DNA from: Tardiphaga sp.
GTDB taxonomy: Bacteria > Pseudomonadota > Alphaproteobacteria > Rhizobiales > Xanthobacteraceae
Reading direction: 5' to 3'
Assembly (NCBI GenBank): GCA_028290325.1
Contig: JAQGJY010000008.1
Location: 1-5,732 of the forward strand
Length of the DNA stretch: 5,732 nt
Made by a program: the position numbers and the translations under genes. The notes beneath the pieces were generated by a model. It was not told where the DNA came from and searched no databases. It saw only the letters and a program-made list of their open reading frames with translations. Shown here one piece after another: positions 1-5,732 of this stretch; within the stretch, counting starts at the first letter, position 1, and every line of letters starts with the position of its first letter.

Positions 1-3000
1 CCTGCGGTCGATCCGGCGCCGCCTCGCCGGCGGCACGCGGCGCGGCATTGGCCTCGGCGGGCGCATCGCTGCGCGGCTTGCGGAAATCCGGACGGCGATG
101 GCGGTTGCGATCGTTGCTCGGACGGGCGGCATTGGCAGCCTCGCCTGCCTCGGCCGAAGCCGGCGCTGCGGCGTTGGCGCGATCGGGCTGACGATTGCGG
201 GTGGCGCTGCGATCGTGACGCGGACGGCGCTGCTCATCGGCGCGACCGCCGGGTCGCCAGACTTCGACCATCACCGGTTCGGCAATCACCGGCTCGGCAG
301 TCACCGGCTCGGCAGTCACCGGCGCGGCAACGACAGTCGCATCGGCGGTATCGGCCGCGGCTTCGGATCCGGTTTGGTCGGAGGACGGCGTTTCGGCGAC
401 AACCTCGGTCGATCCGGCTTCAGCGGTCGACGCTGACGCATCGGCGGTGGCGACGGCCGGATCGGGCTGCAAATCGGCTGGCGTGGGTTCCGCTTCCGCA
501 GCGGGCGCGAAAGCAACCTCGGGCAACAGCGACGCTGTCGCTTTGGGTTGCGCGACCACGTCGTCAGACGCGACGTCAACGATATCAGGCGTGTTGTCGG
601 CGATCTCGGCGGTCTCGACGGCGATCGTCGGCGCGGCGACATTGGCATCACCGGACGGCGGCGCGCTTTCGATCCGATCCTCTGCACTCTCCGCGACTAC
701 AGCATCGGCGGCGGGCGTTTCGACCACAGGCGTCGTTTCGGCGACAGCCTTGGGCGGCTCCGGCGGCAATGCCGGCTTCTTCTCCATGCGATAACCGAGC
801 GCGCGCAGCACCGAGGCGAAATCCTCGCCGGCCGAGCCGGTGAGCGACGTCATCGCCTGCGTCACCACGAAGCTGCGGCCGTCGAACGCCCCGGCGGGCT
901 TCTCGCCGGACGCGCCCGGTCGCCACGACAAAGCGGGACGGATCAGATCGGCAAGACGCTCCAGAATATCGACACGCACCGCGCGTTCGCCACACTGCTT
1001 GTAACCGAGGATGCGATAGGCATCGCGATCCAGCGCCTTGTCCACCGCGAAGGAGGTGCGGCCCGAACCGGCGAGATGCTGCGCGCCCGACAACGCCGAG
1101 AGATCGACGTTGTCATGCTTCTGTGCCCACAGCAGCGACGCGATCGCGCGCGCGGCCGGCTTCAACAGGGACGGAATATAGATGTGATAGGCCCCGAACC
1201 GGACGCCATATTTCCGCAGGCTCGCGCGCGATGCCTGATCGAGATCCTTCATCTCGGCGGCGATCTTCTGGCGCTCAAGCACGCCGAGCGCCTCGATCAA
1301 CTGGAATGCAATGCCGCGACCGATGCCGGTGATGTCCTCGGCCTTGGTCAGATCGAACAGCGGCCCGAGCAGCTTTTCGATATGGGTCTTGAGCCACAGA
1401 TCGAGCCGCGCCTGCACGGCCTCGCGCGGCGCGCCGTTGAGGCGCTCGTCGGAAATGATGCGGAGGCGCGGCACCAGAACGTTGTCGGTGCCGACCAGAC
1501 GCGCGACGGCGTCGCCGGTCCAGCGCACTGTGCCGTCGGAGGTCAGCACGAACTGATCGTCCGGCGCGTTCGACAATTTCTCGGCGCGGCTGTCGATCTC
1601 ACCGGCGAGCGCCTTCTGCGCCGTCGCCTGCAACGCCTTGGCGTCGGAGCCGGCTTCGGCGGCGCTAGGCGCGAACGTGAAGCCGTCGAGGCGGCCAATC
1701 ACATGGCCCTCCACTTTCACTTCGCCGGTCTTGTCGATTTCAGTATTCAGCATCGTGTTTTCCCGCAAGCGGCGCATCAATACACTGGTCCGGCGATCAA
1801 CGAAACGTTCCGTGAGCCGTTCATGGAGGGCATCTGACAGTTTATTTTCGATCCCGCGCGAGATTTCCTGCCAATGTTCGGGATCCGCGAGCCAATCGGG
1901 ACGATTTGCCACAAACGTCCAGGTGCGGATTTGCGCGATCCGACCCGACAACGTGTCGATATCGCCATCGGTGCGATCGGCCTGCGCGATCTGCGCCTGA
2001 AACCATGCATCGGGGATCCGGCCTTGCCGCATCAGGAACATGAACAGCGTTACCACCAATTCGGCATGGGCGGCCGGCGCGATGCGGCGGTAATCGGGAA
2101 TCTGGCAGGCATCCCACAGCCGCTCCACCGCCGCCTTGCCTTGCGCCATCTCGCGGACATCGGCATCGCGGGCGGCGTGATCGAGCACGCGCAGATCCTC
2201 CGCGATCGGCGCGCGGGTCAGGGCGTCGTGGTTCGGCGTCTGGGCGAGCGACACCTGCAACGCGCCAATCGATGAGAAATCGAGCTTGGCATTGCGCCAT
2301 TGCAGCACCTTGACGCTGTCGAAGGTGTGGTTCTGCAACGCATTGACCAGTTCAGGCTCGAACGGCGCGCAGCGGCCGGTGGTACCGAACGTGCCGTCCC
2401 GCGTGGCGCGGCCGGCGCGGCCGGCGATCTGCGAGAACTCCGACGGATTCAGTCGGCGAAATTGATAGCCGTCATATTTGCGGTCGGACGCGAAGGCGAC
2501 GTGATCGACATCCAGATTGAGGCCCATGCCGACGGCGTCGGTGGCGACCAGATAATCGACGTCGCCGTTCTGAAACATCTCGACCTGCGCGTTGCGCGTG
2601 CGTGGGCTTAACGAGCCCAGCACCACGGCCGCGCCACCATGCTGGCGGCGGATCAGTTCGGCGATCGCATAGACTTCATCCGCTGAGAAGGCGACGATCG
2701 CGGTGCGACGCGGCTGCCGCGTGATCTTGCGGTCGCCGGCGAATTCAAGCTGCGACAGCCGTGGCCGCGTGACGATGCTGGCGCCCGGCAGCAGCCGCTC
2801 GATGATCGGACGCATTGTGGCGGCCCCGAGCAGCAGCGTCTCGTCGCGGCCGCGCCGGTTGAGAATGCGGTCGGTGAAGACGTGGCCGCGTTCCAGGTCG
2901 GCCGCGATCTGGATTTCATCGACGGCCAGAAACGACACGTCGATATCGCGCGGCATCGCCTCGACGGTGGAGACCCAATAACGCGGTTTCGGCGGCTTGA

Positions 3001-3238
3001 TCTTCTCTTCGCCGGTGATTAGCGCCACCGCTTCCGGGCCGGCGCGGGCGACGATCTTGTTATAGACCTCGCGCGCCAACAGCCGCAGCGGCAGCCCGAT
3101 GATTCCCGACGAATGCGCCAGCATCCGCTCGATCGCTAGATGCGTCTTGCCGGTGTTGGTGGGGCCGAGCACGGCGGTGACGCCCGCGCCAGGCGCGCGT
3201 TCGGTCGCAAAGGACGGCGTAAAATAGGATTGCACCAT
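1..3238 (-). CDS. SUV3/MgpS-like SF2 RNA helicase, 3' end beyond window
   Basis: One open frame of 1079 codons runs to the window edge without a stop. Core helicase motifs are clear: Walker A GPTNTGKT (residues 25-32), PLRLLAREVY (50-59), TGEE (75-78), Walker B DEIQ (107-110), GAATM (138-142), motif V ATDAVGMGLNL (232-242) and motif VI QIAGRAGR (270-277). GPTNTGKT with DEIQ rather than DEAD is typical of the SUV3 branch of NTP-dependent RNA helicases, the mitochondrial degradosome partner. A conserved-looking region follows to about residue 822, including a CGERAVRVDILERLADLIRP segment near 749. Then comes a low-complexity tail of at least 257 residues, first Ala/Pro/Glu/Val-rich, later Arg/Asn/Asp-rich. 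The ATG start is the only plausible one: an in-frame TGA lies about 14 codons upstream with no other ATG between. The Shine-Dalgarno is weak. A cytoplasmic role in RNA unwinding or decay is inferred from family. The stop lies outside the window. Confidence 0.93.
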   Translation of the reverse strand, partial: MVQSYFTPSFATERAPGAGVTAVLGPTNTGKTHLAIERMLAHSSGIIGLPLRLLAREVYNKIVARAGPEAVALITGEEKIKPPKPRYWVSTVEAMPRDIDVSFLAVDEIQIAADLERGHVFTDRILNRRGRDETLLLGAATMRPIIERLLPGASIVTRPRLSQLEFAGDRKITRQPRRTAIVAFSADEVYAIAELIRRQHGGAAVVLGSLSPRTRNAQVEMFQNGDVDYLVATDAVGMGLNLDVDHVAFASDRKYDGYQFRRLNPSEFSQIAGRAGRATRDGTFGTTGRCAPFEPELVNALQNHTFDSVKVLQWRNAKLDFSSIGALQVSLAQTPNHDALTRAPIAEDLRVLDHAARDADVREMAQGKAAVERLWDACQIPDYRRIAPAAHAELVVTLFMFLMRQGRIPDAWFQAQIAQADRTDGDIDTLSGRIAQIRTWTFVANRPDWLADPEHWQEISRGIENKLSDALHERLTERFVDRRTSVLMRRLRENTMLNTEIDKTGEVKVEGHVIGRLDGFTFAPSAAEAGSDAKALQATAQKALAGEIDSRAEKLSNAPDDQFVLTSDGTVRWTGDAVARLVGTDNVLVPRLRIISDERLNGAPREAVQARLDLWLKTHIEKLLGPLFDLTKAEDITGIGRGIAFQLIEALGVLERQKIAAEMKDLDQASRASLRKYGVRFGAYHIYIPSLLKPAARAIASLLWAQKHDNVDLSALSGAQHLAGSGRTSFAVDKALDRDAYRILGYKQCGERAVRVDILERLADLIRPALSWRPGASGEKPAGAFDGRSFVVTQAMTSLTGSAGEDFASVLRALGYRMEKKPALPPEPPKAVAETTPVVETPAADAVVAESAEDRIESAPPSGDANVAAPTIAVETAEIADNTPDIVDVASDDVVAQPKATASLLPEVAFAPAAEAEPTPADLQPDPAVATADASASTAEAGSTEVVAETPSSDQTGSEAAADTADATVVAAPVTAEPVTAEPVIAEPVMVEVWRPGGRADEQRRPRHDRSATRNRQPDRANAAAPASAEAGEAANAARPSNDRNRHRRPDFRKPRSDAPAEANAAPRAAGEAAPDRPQ
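271..330 (-). repeat. Four-unit 15-bp tandem repeat coding for P-V-T/I-A-E/A
   Basis: Four adjacent 15-base units lie at 271-285, 286-300, 301-315 and 316-330. The middle two are identical (TCACCGGCTCGGCAG on the plus strand) and the outer ones differ by one or two bases. They lie inside the helicase tail and, read on the minus strand, give the peptide series VTAEP / VTAEP / VIAEP flanked by APVTA and VMVE. The unit length is a multiple of three, so gain or loss of units keeps the reading frame. This is seen directly; length variability between strains is an inference. Confidence 0.85.
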
Positions 3239-3533
3239 GAGGGCGGAGATTTCCGAACGAGAGCGCGTCGCTGACGCTCAAACTGTTTCACTATGCGACG
3301 CTTCGAGGCCGCTCCGTTAGGCTTTGGAACGAGTCCGGAACGAACCACGCCCGAATCGCTGACTCCCGGTCTGACGGTTTCGTTCTCCGCAATATCTCGC
3401 GGTGATGGCGCGAAGGCGGCACTAGATCAAGTTCTCGTCGCGGCGGCAAGCCGCGCTCATTGGCCGAAACGCTTAATGTGTCGAGTCACGCGAGTTGGTG
3501 GAAGAGTCAATCGAAATCCGGCACCCGCGGACA
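3239..3533. other. Intergenic region between DUF3108 gene and helicase gene
   Basis: This 295-base stretch lies downstream of the DUF3108 stop and upstream of the helicase start, both on the minus strand. No coding frame in it looks real. It must hold the helicase promoter unless the two genes are co-transcribed, but I cannot pick a convincing -35/-10 pair. It contains a small GC hairpin (3439-3455) and repeated GAACGA words: GGAACGA at 3326-3332 and 3337-3343, and a further GAACGA at about 3256. Confidence 0.6.
3439..3455 (-). other. GC-rich hairpin downstream of DUF3108 gene
   Basis: CGCGGC at 3439-3444 pairs with GCCGCG at 3450-3455 around a 5-base loop. It sits about 80 bases past the DUF3108 stop on that gene's transcript. 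No run of U follows, so it is not a standard intrinsic terminator. It could be an mRNA-stabilising 3' structure or chance in GC-rich DNA. Confidence 0.25.
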
Positions 3534-4400
3534 CTATTGCGTGCGCGAGGCCGAGCGTGGCGGCACCGCCGTGGTGACGAATTGCGTCGCTTCGAGCATC
3601 GCGGTGCCAAGCGGCGTCGGCACAGTCATGCGATACGGCGCCAGCACGCGCGTGCCGGCGATCGGCGCGAACCAGACCTCCATATTGCGCTGGGCGGTAA
3701 GGTATTTCAAAGCCGGCCGATCCGCGATGTAACCGGACACCGGCGTGAAATAAACGGCGCAGACCACGACCGGGCCGCGATAGCCCTTCTCGGACCTCAC
3801 CATGTCCATGCGCTTGTAGTCGAGCTTGAGATCATAGCGCATCCGGCCATCGAAGATGGCGGCAGAGGTCCGGCAGGCGTCGGGCCCGAGCGGATCGCCG
3901 GTTCCGGCGACGCGCAGCAGCGATCCGGTCATGGGATCGAGCACGCCGCGCCGATGCGCCTCAGTCACCGGAATTCGATCCGGATCGACCGAGGGTTCGG
4001 GTTCGATGGCGAAATCCTTGATCACGCCGCCGGCCAGCGCCATGCGGATACTCTCGGACTTTTTCGATGATGTCGTGGTCGCGGTGTAACTCAGCGGCGA
4101 CAATTGTCCGGCGATCACCCGGCCCTGCGCCGCGCCGGTGCCGGAGCCACCCGCGAAAGTCTGCAACAGCCCGGTCGAGCCGCCCTTGGCTGTCGCAGTA
4201 TATTGATCGTCGGTGATTTCGATGGTCCACGTGCCCTTGCCGACCGGAATCCCGGCCAGCGATGCCTCGTACTTTGCGTCGAGCCAGCCCTGCGCGGCGG
4301 CCGGCGTCAATCCCGTCAGCGCCAGCATCGTTGCGAACAACGGCACCGCGAGCCGTCGTCGCTGATTCTGGCCGCAAATCCGGTTGGGCCGGAGCGTCAT
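3534..4400 (-). CDS. DUF3108 domain-containing exported protein
   Basis: The product is 288 residues of unknown biochemical function. It has a Sec-type signal peptide: arginines at 14-16, a hydrophobic stretch from about 17 to 31, and a likely cleavage site after A36 in PAAAQG. The mature part starts with a beta-rich segment (KYEASLAGIPVGKGTW, residues 43-58) and continues with GVLDPMTGSLL (152-162), a Cys at 176, IFDGRMRYDL (182-191) and a second Cys at 214 in VVVCAVYF. This pattern is that of the DUF3108 family of proteobacterial periplasmic or envelope proteins. The two cysteines are the only ones in the mature part and could form a disulfide. The start is supported by AAAGGA at 4416-4411 on the minus strand, 10 bases before ATG. 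It is divergent from rpmB. The next gene on the same strand is the helicase, 295 bases on, so an operon is uncertain. Confidence 0.9.
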   Translation of the reverse strand: MTLRPNRICGQNQRRRLAVPLFATMLALTGLTPAAAQGWLDAKYEASLAGIPVGKGTWTIEITDDQYTATAKGGSTGLLQTFAGGSGTGAAQGRVIAGQLSPLSYTATTTSSKKSESIRMALAGGVIKDFAIEPEPSVDPDRIPVTEAHRRGVLDPMTGSLLRVAGTGDPLGPDACRTSAAIFDGRMRYDLKLDYKRMDMVRSEKGYRGPVVVCAVYFTPVSGYIADRPALKYLTAQRNMEVWFAPIAGTRVLAPYRMTVPTPLGTAMLEATQFVTTAVPPRSASRTQ

Positions 4401-4410
4401 GGATTCGAAA

Positions 4411-4416
4411 TCCTTT
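4411..4416 (-). promoter_or_regulatory. Ribosome binding site of DUF3108 gene
   Basis: The minus strand reads AAAGGA here, ten bases before the ATG at 4400. It fixes the start of the DUF3108 protein just ahead of the signal peptide. Confidence 0.7.
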
Positions 4417-4443
4417 TATTGCCGGCTCGTTGGCGTGGGGAAC

Positions 4444-4472
4444 CGGCATTGAGCGCATCATGTCGGCATTGA
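4444..4472. repeat. Direct repeat CGGCATTGA, 20-bp period, in DUF3108 leader
   Basis: CGGCATTGA occurs at 4444-4452 and again at 4464-4472, exactly 20 bases apart, about two DNA helical turns. The copies lie between the candidate DUF3108 -10 element and its ribosome binding site. This spacing would put both copies on one face of the helix, as in some operators. A regulatory role is only inferred. Confidence 0.4.
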
Positions 4473-4480
4473 TTGCGCCG

Positions 4481-4509
4481 TTTATATGTTTGAGGTTGAT
4501 GGACAAATC
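4481..4509 (-). promoter_or_regulatory. Candidate promoter of DUF3108 gene
   Basis: On the minus strand TATAAA (4486-4481) is a good -10 element. A -35 is poor: GATTTG at 4509-4504 gives a 17-base spacer, ATTTGT at 4508-4503 gives 16. The predicted transcript would start near 4474, leaving a leader of roughly 75 bases. Confidence 0.35.
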
Positions 4510-4577
4510 CGATCACGGCGCGGCGGCCGCCGGATCCTGGCGCGGCGCGTTTGCTTGCGGAAAATTGGCCGGTGTTC

Positions 4578-4606
4578 TTGACGCCTCGCCGCTGTCCTTC
4601 TATACG
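4578..4606 (+). promoter_or_regulatory. Sigma-70-type promoter of rpmB
   Basis: TTGACG (4578-4583) and TATACG (4601-4606) are separated by exactly 17 bases and match the -35/-10 consensus at most positions. Transcription would start near 4613, giving a leader of about 75 bases before the rpmB ATG. A strong promoter fits a ribosomal protein gene. Confidence 0.7.
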
Positions 4607-4675
4607 TCCGCGGTTCCTGAAATGGACGTGACTTTCAACCCTCGCTTTGGCTCGACCGGGCCGCGGGGATGACAC

Positions 4676-4680
4676 AAGGA
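4676..4680 (+). promoter_or_regulatory. Ribosome binding site of rpmB
   Basis: AAGGA lies 8 bases before the ATG at 4689. It selects this ATG over earlier in-frame alternative start codons, such as the TTG at about 4647, that would add a 14-residue non-family extension. Confidence 0.8.
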
Positions 4681-4688
4681 TTTTCGCC

Positions 4689-5000
4689 ATGTCTCGGCGC
4701 TGCGAACTGACGGCCAAGGGCCCCCAGGTGGGTCACAAGGTGAGCCACTCGAATATCAAGACTAAGCGCCGGTTTCTGCCGAACCTGGTCAATGTGACCT
4801 TCATGTCCGAAGTGCTCGGCCGCAATGTGCGTCTGCGCGTCTCGACCAACGCGCTGAAGAGCGTCGATCATCGCGGCGGCCTCGATGCCTTCCTGAACAA
4901 GGCCGGCACCGCCGAACTGTCGCAGAAGGCCGTGCTGCTCAAGCGCGCCATCGAGAAAAAGCAGTCCGCAACTCCGGCGCCTGTCGCCGCGGCGAGCTGA
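4689..5000 (+). CDS. rpmB: 50S ribosomal protein L28
   Basis: The product is 103 residues. The N-terminus MSRRCELTAKGPQVGHKVSH followed by SNIKTKRRFLPNL is diagnostic of bacterial L28 of the alphaproteobacterial type. VNVTF, the VRLRVSTNALKSVDHRGGLDAFL segment (about 48-70) and a Lys-rich helix near the end also fit. The length matches alphaproteobacterial L28s, which are longer than the roughly 78-residue E. coli protein because of a C-terminal extension, here ending Ala/Pro-rich. L28 is a component of the large ribosomal subunit. Only one cysteine (C5) is present, so this is not the zinc-binding C4 form. The gene is monocistronic, with its own promoter, a good Shine-Dalgarno and an intrinsic terminator. 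It is divergent from the DUF3108 gene and convergent with hicA. Confidence 0.98.
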   Translation: MSRRCELTAKGPQVGHKVSHSNIKTKRRFLPNLVNVTFMSEVLGRNVRLRVSTNALKSVDHRGGLDAFLNKAGTAELSQKAVLLKRAIEKKQSATPAPVAAAS

Positions 5001-5028
5001 TCGCTTCTGAAAACGTATGAATTCGAAG

Positions 5029-5062
5029 CGGCCGGGTCTCGGGACCCGGCCGTTTTGTTTTT
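5029..5062 (+). terminator. Intrinsic terminator of rpmB
   Basis: CGGCCGGGTC (5029-5038) and GACCCGGCCG (5043-5052) form a perfect 10-bp GC-rich stem around the tetraloop TCGG. It is followed by TTTTGTTTTT at 5053-5062. It starts 28 bases after the rpmB stop. The last T of the tract is also the last base of the convergent hicA stop codon. On the minus strand the same stem is followed by CTTCG, not a U run, so it should work mainly for rpmB. Confidence 0.93.
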
Positions 5063-5259
5063 CAAAATGCTTTCGGCAATCCGGCCTGCCGCAGAATGGC
5101 ATTCGCCGTATGCCGGCTCGGGATGCCGATTGGTACTGCAAAGTTTCGTCGCGTGATTGGGCTGTGCCAGATTTCGTGGCTGCCGCGCCCTTGTCGTATC
5201 AAGCGGCACCCTGCCGCCGATAGCAATTCACGCAAGGCGCGATCAAACTGAGGCGCCAT
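5062..5259 (-). CDS. hicA: HicA-family mRNA interferase toxin
   Basis: The product is 65 residues, typical for HicA. The HicA fold is visible as an N-terminal helix (FDRALRELLSAAG, 5-17), then RLIRQGRGSHEIW (19-31) with the GSH histidine (H28) that is catalytic in the family, a strand FAVPIG (40-45) and a C-terminal helix ending NAILRQAGLPKAF. HicA toxins bind a double-stranded-RNA-binding-like fold and cleave mRNA; activity here is inferred from the retained histidine. The ATG touches the stop of the upstream antitoxin gene (TGA then ATG, no bases between) and has no Shine-Dalgarno of its own, so translation is probably coupled. The stop lies at the end of the rpmB terminator T-tract. Confidence 0.88.
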   Translation of the reverse strand: MAPQFDRALRELLSAAGCRLIRQGRGSHEIWHSPITRRNFAVPIGIPSRHTANAILRQAGLPKAF

Positions 5260-5496
5260 TCAAGCCGCCGCAGGCTCGGCCTCGCGCAAGGCCGTGATCT
5301 GCAAATACAGCGACTCCGGCGCGACATCGGGATGGTTGTCCGGCAGCAAATCGAGCGCCATCGCCGACATTTTGGCGAGCAGTCCATCGAGCGTTGCTGC
5401 GTCAGCAGCCGCAGGAATTTCGTCGCAATGCCCGCTCCATACCGACGCATCCTGATCCCAGGTCGCCGAGATTGTAAAAATCATTGGCTTGGACAT
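5260..5496 (-). CDS. hicB: DUF1902 / HicB-like antitoxin
   Basis: The product is 78 residues from the chosen start. The core MIFTISATWDQDASVWSGHC followed by DEIPAAADAATLDGLLAKM matches the DUF1902 form of the HicB partial-RNase-H-like fold: strand, W-x-D-x-D-A-x-V-W hairpin, then the helix TLDGLLAKMSAMALDLL (35-51). The frame opens nine codons earlier at 5523, but that ATG has no ribosome binding site, while GGAGGG at 5505-5500 stands just before the ATG at 5496. The protein ends soon after the fold in an Ala/Glu tail. No ribbon-helix-helix or HTH domain is present, unlike longer HicB proteins, so direct autoregulation is doubtful. It precedes the toxin gene, the reverse of the classic hicA-hicB order. 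It is taken as the antitoxin because of its fold and pairing. Confidence 0.85.
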   Translation of the reverse strand: MSKPMIFTISATWDQDASVWSGHCDEIPAAADAATLDGLLAKMSAMALDLLPDNHPDVAPESLYLQITALREAEPAAA

Positions 5497-5499
5497 CGA

Positions 5500-5505
5500 C
5501 CCTCC
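5500..5505 (-). promoter_or_regulatory. Ribosome binding site of hicB
   Basis: The minus strand reads GGAGGG, ending three bases before the ATG at 5496. This strong Shine-Dalgarno decides the start in favour of 5496 over the upstream ATG at 5523. The spacing is a little short. Confidence 0.7.
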
Positions 5506-5535
5506 ATTCACCGGGACGTTCATTGCTCAACCGTA

Positions 5536-5551
5536 GCACGTTTCACGATGC
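5536..5551. promoter_or_regulatory. Imperfect palindrome upstream of hicB
   Basis: The plus strand reads GCACGTTTCACGATGC: arms GCACGT and ACG(A)TGC, with one extra base, around TTC. It lies 40-55 bases before the hicB start, in the short gap after the preceding gene, where a promoter/operator would be expected. No clear -35/-10 pair is seen next to it. Confidence 0.25.
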
Positions 5552-5583
5552 GAGCGTCTCAGGTCGTTGATCGGATTTCGCGC

Positions 5584-5732
5584 TCATTCGACCAGCGTGA
5601 ACTGCAGCAGCAGCGTGCGCTGGATCAACGAGAAATTGTCGTCGGAGATCATCGTCAATACGGTATCGCCCTCGGCGGTCACGTGGCAATCGAGCCCTTC
5701 CATATTGTCGATCTCGTGGCCCAGATCGGCAT
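5584..5732 (-). CDS. C-terminus of esterase-like activity of phytase family protein
   Basis: Only the last 48 codons and the stop are in the window; the 5' part lies beyond the right edge. The visible peptide contains GHEIDNMEGL, then a TVLTMISDDNFS segment and RTLLLQFTLVE at the very end. This matches, from family knowledge, the C-terminus of the alphaproteobacterial 'esterase-like activity of phytase' proteins (a beta-propeller-like secreted family with D-N-E-G and SDDN motifs). Function cannot be judged from this fragment; any phytase or esterase activity is only a family label. The stop is 87 bases before hicB on the same strand and no terminator is seen between them, so read-through into hicBA is possible. 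Confidence 0.8.
   Translation of the reverse strand, partial: ADLGHEIDNMEGLDCHVTAEGDTVLTMISDDNFSLIQRTLLLQFTLVE

Noticed and set aside
98..436. Plus-strand frame with FG-N/S-HRLGSHR repeats
   Set aside because: The repeats are the antisense reading of the 15-bp tandem repeat in the helicase tail; no independent evidence for a gene.
548..1837. Long plus-strand open frame of 429 codons opposite the helicase
   Set aside because: It is antisense to a gene with clear helicase motifs, is rich in Arg/Ala/Gly/His as expected from the complement of high-GC codons, has no recognisable domain and no convincing ribosome binding site.
3421..3434. TTGATCTAG on the minus strand as a FixK/Anr half-site
   Set aside because: Only the left half (TTGAT) fits; the required ATCAA partner at the right spacing is absent.
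3961..4506. Minus-strand frame of 181 codons overlapping DUF3108
   Set aside because: It is an out-of-frame shadow of the DUF3108 gene, which has a signal peptide, family motifs and a good ribosome binding site.
5029..5052. rpmB hairpin as a bidirectional terminator for hicA
   Set aside because: On the minus strand the stem is followed by CTTCG rather than a U run, so intrinsic termination of hicA is not supported.
4635..5141. Minus-strand frame of 168 codons across rpmB
   Set aside because: It runs antisense through the entire L28 gene and its terminator and resembles no known protein.
5497..5523. Upstream ATG at 5523 as the hicB start
   Set aside because: No Shine-Dalgarno precedes it, and the added nine residues contain the strong ribosome binding site of the ATG at 5496.

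Overview
The window is GC-rich chromosomal DNA from an alphaproteobacterium. The ribosomal protein L28 type, the SUV3-like helicase with an Ala/Pro/Glu and Arg-rich tail, and the DUF3108 periplasmic protein together point to the order Hyphomicrobiales, most likely the Bradyrhizobium / Rhodopseudomonas / Nitrobacter / Afipia group. This placement rests on protein character recalled from family knowledge, not on a search.

Layout from left to right. Bases 1-3238 (minus) are one uninterrupted reading frame that leaves the window at its 3' end. It encodes a large SF2 RNA helicase of the SUV3/MgpS-like type, with all core motifs in the first 280 residues and a long disordered tail holding a pentapeptide repeat. 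A gap of about 295 bases follows. Bases 3534-4400 (minus) encode an exported DUF3108 protein. A divergent intergenic region (4401-4688) carries the DUF3108 leader and a strong sigma-70-type promoter for rpmB (plus, 4689-5000, ribosomal protein L28), which ends in a textbook intrinsic terminator. Convergent to rpmB is a small minus-strand toxin-antitoxin pair: a DUF1902/HicB-like antitoxin (5260-5496) directly followed by a HicA toxin (5062-5259). The right edge holds the last 48 codons of a minus-strand gene whose C-terminus matches the esterase-like-activity-of-phytase family.

How the genes relate: rpmB (translation) and the helicase (RNA remodelling or decay, possibly ribosome-linked) are housekeeping genes. 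DUF3108 is an envelope protein of unknown function. hicBA is the only accessory-type element, and its toxin, if active, would cleave mRNA. I see no tRNA, rRNA, CRISPR array, insertion sequence or prophage. The window is largely ordinary core genome. The points worth a second look are the architecture of the hicBA pair, the helicase tail, and a helically phased direct repeat in the DUF3108 leader.
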